Assembly (NCBI GenBank): GCA_023409835.1
Contig: JAEYQV010000131.1
Coordinates: forward strand, 1 to 46,289
From: Bacillota bacterium
GTDB taxonomy: Bacteria > Bacillota > Clostridia > Lachnospirales > Lachnospiraceae
DNA: 46,289 nucleotides
Direction: 5' to 3'
Each line of letters opens with the position of its first letter. Within the stretch, counting starts at the first letter, position 1. This document shows positions 41,905 to 46,289 of this stretch, one piece after another. Below the pieces are notes generated by a model. It had not been told where the DNA came from, made no database searches, and was given only the letters and a program-made list of their open reading frames with translations. The translations under genes and the position numbers were made by a program.

Positions 41905-43068
41905 ATGAATAAAACAGAATTAAGACCCGGCATTTATTATGTCGGTGTCGTAGATTGGAACTCCAGAAGCTTTCACGGTTACAGCATCCACCATGGAACA
42001 ACCTATAATGCATACCTGATTGTTGACGAGAAAATCGCCCTGATTGATACAGTAAAGGCTCCCTTCGCAGAGGAGTTAATCAACCGTATCTCCGAAATTA
42101 TAGATCCTGCAGACATTGATTATCTAATCTCAAATCATGTTGAGATGGATCACTCCGGATCCATTCCGGCTGTAATGCAGGTTGCGAAGAAGGCTGTCAT
42201 CATCACCTCCTCTCCCAGTGGTCACAAGGGGCTGATTTCACATTACGGAGACTCCTATCCCTATCAGGAGGTGAAGGCCGGTGATACTATATCCTTAGGG
42301 AAACGTACTCTGTCCTTCGTCGGCACACCGATGCTTCACTGGCCCGATAATATGGTAACCTATTGTCCGGAGGAGAAGCTTCTGTTTTCTAATGATGCCT
42401 TTGGTCAGCATTACACCTCTTATAAGCATTTTGATGATGAGGTGGATCTTCCTGCTGTCATGAAGGAAACCCAGGGCTATTATGCCAATATTCTGATGCC
42501 GTTTGGATCTCAGGCGAAGAAGGCACTCTCCATCGTGGAGGGGCTGGAGATAGAGATGATTGCTCCCAGTCATGGTATTATCTGGAGGAGTCACATTAAG
42601 GAGGTCATGGACGCTTATCGTTTCTATGCAAACGGTGAAACAGAGGATACTGCTCTTGTTATCTATGATACCATGTGGCACTCTACCGAGAAGCTGGCAT
42701 TCTATATCGCAGAGGGCTTTGCCAGAAAGGGTGTGAACGTTAAATATCTGGATCTTGCATTGAACGATCTGTCCGATATCATGGCGGAGCTTCTGACTGC
42801 CCGTTATCTGGCTGTCGGATCTCCTACTCTGGATAACGGAGTAACACCGAATATGGGGGCTTTCTTAACCTACCTGAAGGGCCTGGCCCCGAAGGGAAAG
42901 AAGGGCTTTGCTTTCGGCTCCTATGGCTGGAGCGGACAGAGCACCGGAATTGTAAATCAGGCTCTGATTGATACCGGAATTGAGATTCTTATGGATCCCG
43001 TTAGAATTAATTATGTTCCTTCCAAGGCTCAGCTTAAGGAGCTGGAGGATAAAGTAGCTTCCTTATAA
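41905..43068 (+). CDS. fprA: Flavodiiron protein (FprA-type oxygen/NO reductase)
   Basis: Reduces oxygen and/or nitric oxide in anaerobes. The 387 residues comprise a metallo-beta-lactamase-type diiron domain (NHVEMDHSG, MLHWPDN, SNDAFGQH, APSHGIIW give the iron ligands) and a C-terminal flavodoxin domain from about residue 250 (IYDTMWHSTEKLA, GSYGWSGQ). Start at ATG 41905 with GGAGG nine to ten bases upstream. The exact substrate cannot be told from sequence. No rubredoxin gene is adjacent. Confidence 0.95.
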   Translation: MNKTELRPGIYYVGVVDWNSRSFHGYSIHHGTTYNAYLIVDEKIALIDTVKAPFAEELINRISEIIDPADIDYLISNHVEMDHSGSIPAVMQVAKKAVIITSSPSGHKGLISHYGDSYPYQEVKAGDTISLGKRTLSFVGTPMLHWPDNMVTYCPEEKLLFSNDAFGQHYTSYKHFDDEVDLPAVMKETQGYYANILMPFGSQAKKALSIVEGLEIEMIAPSHGIIWRSHIKEVMDAYRFYANGETEDTALVIYDTMWHSTEKLAFYIAEGFARKGVNVKYLDLALNDLSDIMAELLTARYLAVGSPTLDNGVTPNMGAFLTYLKGLAPKGKKGFAFGSYGWSGQSTGIVNQALIDTGIEILMDPVRINYVPSKAQLKELEDKVASL

Positions 43069-43179
43069 ACTTTTCAAACGAATGCGCATATAATAAACCA
43101 AGAAATAATTTGGGTGAAGTCATTCAGCAGCTTTGTGCGGACGCCCAAATTTGCCGGCATCGGCAGCATGGAGGATTAT

Positions 43180-43437
43180 ATGCGCATTTGTGAGCTTCGG
43201 GAAAAGGAAGTAATAAACTGCAGAGACTGCATGCGTCTTGGCTATGTCTGTGACATTGAATTCGATATCTGTACCGGCCATATTACACATATTATTGTGC
43301 CCGGCCCCTGTAAGGTATGGGGTATTCTAGGCAGGGATCATGAGTATGTCATCAGCTGCTCCAGCATCAAACAGATTGGAATTGATATTATTTTGGTAGA
43401 CATCGATGTGGAAAAATGTCTTATTAAATGTAATTAG
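43180..43437 (+). CDS. YlmC/YmxH family PRC-barrel protein
   Basis: 85 residues starting MRICELREKEVINC, with RLGYVCDIEFDICTGHITHIIVPG, the pattern of the YlmC/YmxH family found in spore-formers. Function is not established; expression in sporulation is reported for relatives. The ATG at 43180 is chosen for GGAGG five bases upstream; the open frame runs 22 codons further back without a site. Cys-rich for its size (six Cys). Confidence 0.85.
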   Translation: MRICELREKEVINCRDCMRLGYVCDIEFDICTGHITHIIVPGPCKVWGILGRDHEYVISCSSIKQIGIDIILVDIDVEKCLIKCN

Positions 43438-43478
43438 CCGATTTTTAGTCTCCTTCGATACTATCTGTAAGAATTTTC

Positions 43479-43507
43479 TTGACCGTTTGGACAAACTTCA
43501 ATATAAT
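43479..43507 (+). promoter_or_regulatory. Sigma-A promoter of nrdR
   Basis: TTGACC (43479-43484), 17-base spacer, TATAAT (43502-43507). The spacer holds a small palindrome, GTTTG-GA-CAAAC (43485-43496). Confidence 0.65.
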
Positions 43508-43568
43508 CAAGGTATATCACAATTCATATGGATATAAAGATTGACTGTACAGATTGGGAGGGTTAGCT

Positions 43569-44021
43569 ATGAAATGTCCGTTTTGCAATAAGGATAATAC
43601 CAGAGTCATTGATTCCAGACCGGCTGATGATAATAATTCCATCCGCAGAAGGCGTCAGTGCGATGAATGCCAGAGAAGATTTACCACATATGAGAAGGTG
43701 GAAACCATCCCGCTTGTCGTTATTAAGAAGGATAATAACCGGGAACCCTATGACCGTTCCAAAATTGAGGCAGGCGTGTTCCGCTCCTGCCATAAGAGAC
43801 CGATTTCCGTAGACCAGATTACCGGTCTGGTTGATGAGATAGAAAACATTATCTTCAATCGTGAAGAAAAGGAAATCCCCAGTCATATCATAGGTGAAAT
43901 CGTTATGGATAAGCTCAAAGAGCTGGATCCTGTCGCTTACGTCAGATTCGCCTCCGTATACCGGGAATTCAAGGATGTCAATACCTTCATGGACGAATTG
44001 AAGAAGATTTTAGATAATTAG
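43569..44021 (+). CDS. nrdR: Ribonucleotide reductase repressor NrdR
   Basis: Represses ribonucleotide reductase genes in response to ATP/dATP. The 150 residues have a zinc ribbon (Cys3, Cys6, Cys31, Cys34), the DNA-binding RRRRQC segment, and an ATP-cone with VIKKDNNREPYDRSKIEAGV. Start at ATG 43569; GGGAGGG precedes it. Standard length. Confidence 0.97.
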   Translation: MKCPFCNKDNTRVIDSRPADDNNSIRRRRQCDECQRRFTTYEKVETIPLVVIKKDNNREPYDRSKIEAGVFRSCHKRPISVDQITGLVDEIENIIFNREEKEIPSHIIGEIVMDKLKELDPVAYVRFASVYREFKDVNTFMDELKKILDN

Positions 44022-44037
44022 TGACTATAGTTAATTC

Positions 44038-44065
44038 AGCTCCCGATTCATACCGGGAGCTTTTT
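44038..44065 (+). terminator. Rho-independent terminator after nrdR
   Basis: Perfect 8-bp stem AGCTCCCG/CGGGAGCT with an 8-base loop, then a T run, 16 bp after the nrdR stop. Confidence 0.9.
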
Positions 44066-44085
44066 AATTGCATAGGATGATTCGC

Positions 44086-44117
44086 GCGGTTAAGTCAGGT
44101 GGTCTGCCTGTAACCGC
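44086..44117. other. Hairpin in the nrdR-GH3 convergent gap
   Basis: GCGGTTA/TAACCGC (7 bp) encloses CAGG/CCTG (4 bp) with a three-base bulge. No U-tract on either side. It may end or protect the GH3 mRNA. Confidence 0.4.
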
Positions 44118-44140
44118 TAACAAGATGAAACGATTATTTC

Positions 44141-44229
44141 GGCTGACTTATAGATTTAGACTTCTTATAGACTTAGGCTGCTTTATAGATTTAGGCTGCT
44201 TTATAGAATAAGACTATCTTATAGAAACA
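44141..44229. repeat. Five imperfect 18-bp direct repeats
   Basis: Units at 44141-44158, 44159-44175, 44176-44193, 44194-44211 and 44212-44229 share GGCTGCTTTATAGATTTA with a few changes. The array enters the GH3 gene: the TAA stop and last three codons lie within the last unit. Confidence 0.75.
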
Positions 44230-46282
44230 GTCTTCCTTCCAGCAGGTCCCCGGTGGAACTGCTGGTCCCGAGATACATCTCATATTCCATATGCTCCAGC
44301 TCCCAGCCTTCCGCTGCTTCGTTATACCATCTCAGTCTATCAATAGAAGTCTCGATGACTATTCTTTTCTTCTCGCCCGGTTGAAGGGCTACCCGCTTAA
44401 AGCCTTTCAATTCCTTTACCGGTCTATCCACGAAGGAATTTATATAGCCCACATAGAACTGGATTACCTCCTCTCCCTCCCTGCTGCCGGTGTTCTCTAC
44501 GGTGCAGGCTGCAAGGATCGTTCCCTCCCCCTTCGTAAACTCTGCTCCTGTTACCGCAAAGGTGGTGTAGGACATTCCAAAGCCGTAGGGAATGGAGGGT
44601 TCTATTCCCTCCTTCTGAAGCTTTCGGTAGCCATGATAATAATCATAATACTGGTAATCCGTCACCCAGTTTATCTCCGGCAGGTCTTCCTCCCTCTTCG
44701 TAATCACAAAGGGCAGCTTACCGCTGGGATTTACCACTCCGAACAGGATCTCCGCAATGGCGGTGCCCCCCTCCATTCCGGGGTAATAAGCCATTAGGAT
44801 GGCGCTGACCGCTGATCTCCATTCCTCAAGCAATATCATATTCCCGCCGATCAGTACGGCAGCGGAGTTCTTATTCATCGGGCCGACCGTCCTCAACAGC
44901 TCTATCTCTTCCTCATGTAAGCCCAGGGAATGAAGCCTGTCACCTCCCCGGCTATCAGAATACCAACGGGAATCCTCACCATCCACATGCTCACCCTCGT
45001 CGTTATGATTATATCCGACAACGAAGATAGTATAGTCCGCTTCCTTCGCAAGCTGTTTCGCATGCTCCAGATCATCTCCGGGATAATAAATCACCTCCGC
45101 GTTCCTGCAGAGCTTAGCGATCCCGCTCAAGGGTGAAACCGTATACTCCGGATAAACCCTGCTGCATCCATGATCACCGGTATTATCCCTGTCGGCAAGC
45201 TTTCCGAAGATTACAATCCTTGAGGATTTTTCCTTCTTAAACGGCAGAGCCCGGTCCTTGTTCTGAAGCAGGGTAATCCCCTTTCTGGCTGCTTCGAGAG
45301 CCAGATGAATATGCTCCCGGGTACCCGGAATTGATCTGTGATATTTCTTATGGTCCTGCTCCCTGAAAGCAAGCAGGGTTCTTATTATTCTTAAGACTGC
45401 CTCGTCAATCCTCTCCTCCGGTACCAACTCCTCCCGGACAGCAGCTACGAGCTTTTCTCCAAAATATTTTGTATTACACATCTCCATGTCCTGCCCGTTA
45501 TTGGCGGCAAGGACGGTATCCTTAATACCGGCATTGAAGTCACTCATTACGAAGCCGTCAAAGCCCCATTCCTGCTTCAGAACTCTCTTAAGCAGATATT
45601 CGTTCTGACCGCAGAAGCTCCCCTGATAGGAATTATAGGCGCTCATGACTGCTGCAGCCCCCTGATCGATACATTCCTTAAAATGGGGAAGAAACACCTC
45701 CCGCTCCGTTCGTTTACTGCAGACGATATCTACATTATATCTGGAAAGCTCCATTGAGTTAAAGGCAAAATGCTTAATGCAGGCAATTACATTTTCCTCC
45801 TGAATTCCTCTGACCAGAGCTGCCCCCATCTGACCGATATGATAGGAATCCTCACCATAGGTCTCCTGGCTTCTTCCCCAGCCCGGATGATAGGGAAGAT
45901 TAATGCACACACCGGCAAACAGATTACATTCCCTTGCCCTAACCTCTCTGGCGATTGCATGACCAATTCTCTCCTCCAGGTCTATATCAAAGGTTGCACC
46001 CCGAAGCATCGTTACCGGGAAACAGGTGTTTTTGTTTCCGACGACAACTCCTCTGGAGCCGTCACTAAAAAGCATACGCGGTATGTTCTTCTCATCAATT
46101 CCACCACAGTAGAAGGGTCTGTAATTATAGTGCTTATTGGTATTTTCCGACTCATCAAAATAACCGCCGAAATAATAGCCGATGCCGCTCATCTGGCTGA
46201 CCTTCTCCTCCAGGGTAAGTCCGGCAATCAATTCCTTCGCCCTATCCGTATAACTTAACCGGCAGCTTCTGTCACACCTCAT
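44219..46282 (-). CDS. GH3 family beta-glycosidase (beta-glucosidase-like), 5' end at window edge
   Basis: 687 residues without a signal peptide, so probably cytoplasmic. The N-terminal TIM-barrel has GLTLEEKVSQM, CIKHFAFNSME and the nucleophile Asp in GFDGFVMSDFNAG. The C-terminal alpha/beta domain includes YNHNDEGEHVDGEDS, likely with the acid/base Glu. A fibronectin-III-like domain with VENTGSREGEEVIQFYV ends the protein. The sugar specificity cannot be told. The first ATG lies seven bases from the window edge with no clear ribosome site, so the true start may lie outside. Confidence 0.9.
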   Translation of the reverse strand: MRCDRSCRLSYTDRAKELIAGLTLEEKVSQMSGIGYYFGGYFDESENTNKHYNYRPFYCGGIDEKNIPRMLFSDGSRGVVVGNKNTCFPVTMLRGATFDIDLEERIGHAIAREVRARECNLFAGVCINLPYHPGWGRSQETYGEDSYHIGQMGAALVRGIQEENVIACIKHFAFNSMELSRYNVDIVCSKRTEREVFLPHFKECIDQGAAAVMSAYNSYQGSFCGQNEYLLKRVLKQEWGFDGFVMSDFNAGIKDTVLAANNGQDMEMCNTKYFGEKLVAAVREELVPEERIDEAVLRIIRTLLAFREQDHKKYHRSIPGTREHIHLALEAARKGITLLQNKDRALPFKKEKSSRIVIFGKLADRDNTGDHGCSRVYPEYTVSPLSGIAKLCRNAEVIYYPGDDLEHAKQLAKEADYTIFVVGYNHNDEGEHVDGEDSRWYSDSRGGDRLHSLGLHEEEIELLRTVGPMNKNSAAVLIGGNMILLEEWRSAVSAILMAYYPGMEGGTAIAEILFGVVNPSGKLPFVITKREEDLPEINWVTDYQYYDYYHGYRKLQKEGIEPSIPYGFGMSYTTFAVTGAEFTKGEGTILAACTVENTGSREGEEVIQFYVGYINSFVDRPVKELKGFKRVALQPGEKKRIVIETSIDRLRWYNEAAEGWELEHMEYEMYLGTSSSTGDLLEGRLFL

Positions 46283-46289
46283 ACCTCTC

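Noticed and set aside
43089..43094. TATAAT before the YlmC-like gene as a promoter
   Set aside because: No -35 at a suitable distance; the gene may be read from the fprA promoter.

Overview
The window is a long stretch of chromosome from a low-to-mid-GC, Gram-positive anaerobe of the class Clostridia, most likely a motile member of the Lachnospiraceae (relatives of Lachnoclostridium phytofermentans or Anaerocolumna). This placement is an inference. It rests on the Bacillus/Clostridium type fla/che operon (CheC, CheD, FliY, FlhF, FlhG, SigD), on CodY, on a flavodiiron protein typical of anaerobes, on a YlmC/YmxH-type protein, and on AGGAGG-type ribosome sites throughout.

Layout. Positions 1-32143 on the minus strand hold one nearly continuous fla/che cluster of 36 genes, read from right to left: flgB flgC fliE fliF fliG fliH fliI fliJ motE-like fliK flgD TIGR02530-type flgE flbD motA motB fliL fliM fliY cheY fliO fliP fliQ fliR flhB flhA flhF flhG pilZ cheB cheA cheW cheC cheD, an 88-aa membrane protein, and sigD (cut by the left edge). 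It encodes the rod and basal body, switch, export gate and ATPase, hook, stator, chemotaxis core, a c-di-GMP receptor and the late flagellar sigma factor. Immediately upstream on the same strand lie codY (32375-33145), topA, dprA and comM (to 38194). This preserves the Bacillus order dprA-topA-...-codY-flgB, without the trmFO-xerC-clpQ-clpY block that lies between topA and codY in B. subtilis. Next come two overlapping ABC exporter half-transporters (38405-41664, minus). Divergent from them on the plus strand are a flavodiiron protein, a YlmC-like protein and nrdR (41905-44021), ending at a good terminator. A GH3 beta-glycosidase-like gene (minus) closes the window; its 5' end lies at the edge.

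Regulation visible in the sequence: sigma-A-like promoters before flgB (two), codY, comM, the ABC pair, the flavodiiron gene and nrdR; a strong terminator after codY; and sigma-28-like sites inside the operon before fliI and, more weakly, before flbD-motA-motB. Many intercistronic gaps hold compact hairpins without U-tracts.

The genes are mostly textbook. The least explained items are non-coding. The first is a 183-bp almost fully self-complementary element between flhB and flhA whose three imperfect pairs are all G-U if read from the plus strand. The second is a degenerate repeat array that duplicates the stop-containing tail of fliO. The third is an 18-bp repeat array entering the stop codon of the GH3 gene. 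There are also palindromes placed on the comM and flavodiiron promoters. No tRNA, rRNA, CRISPR array, transposase or phage gene was seen.
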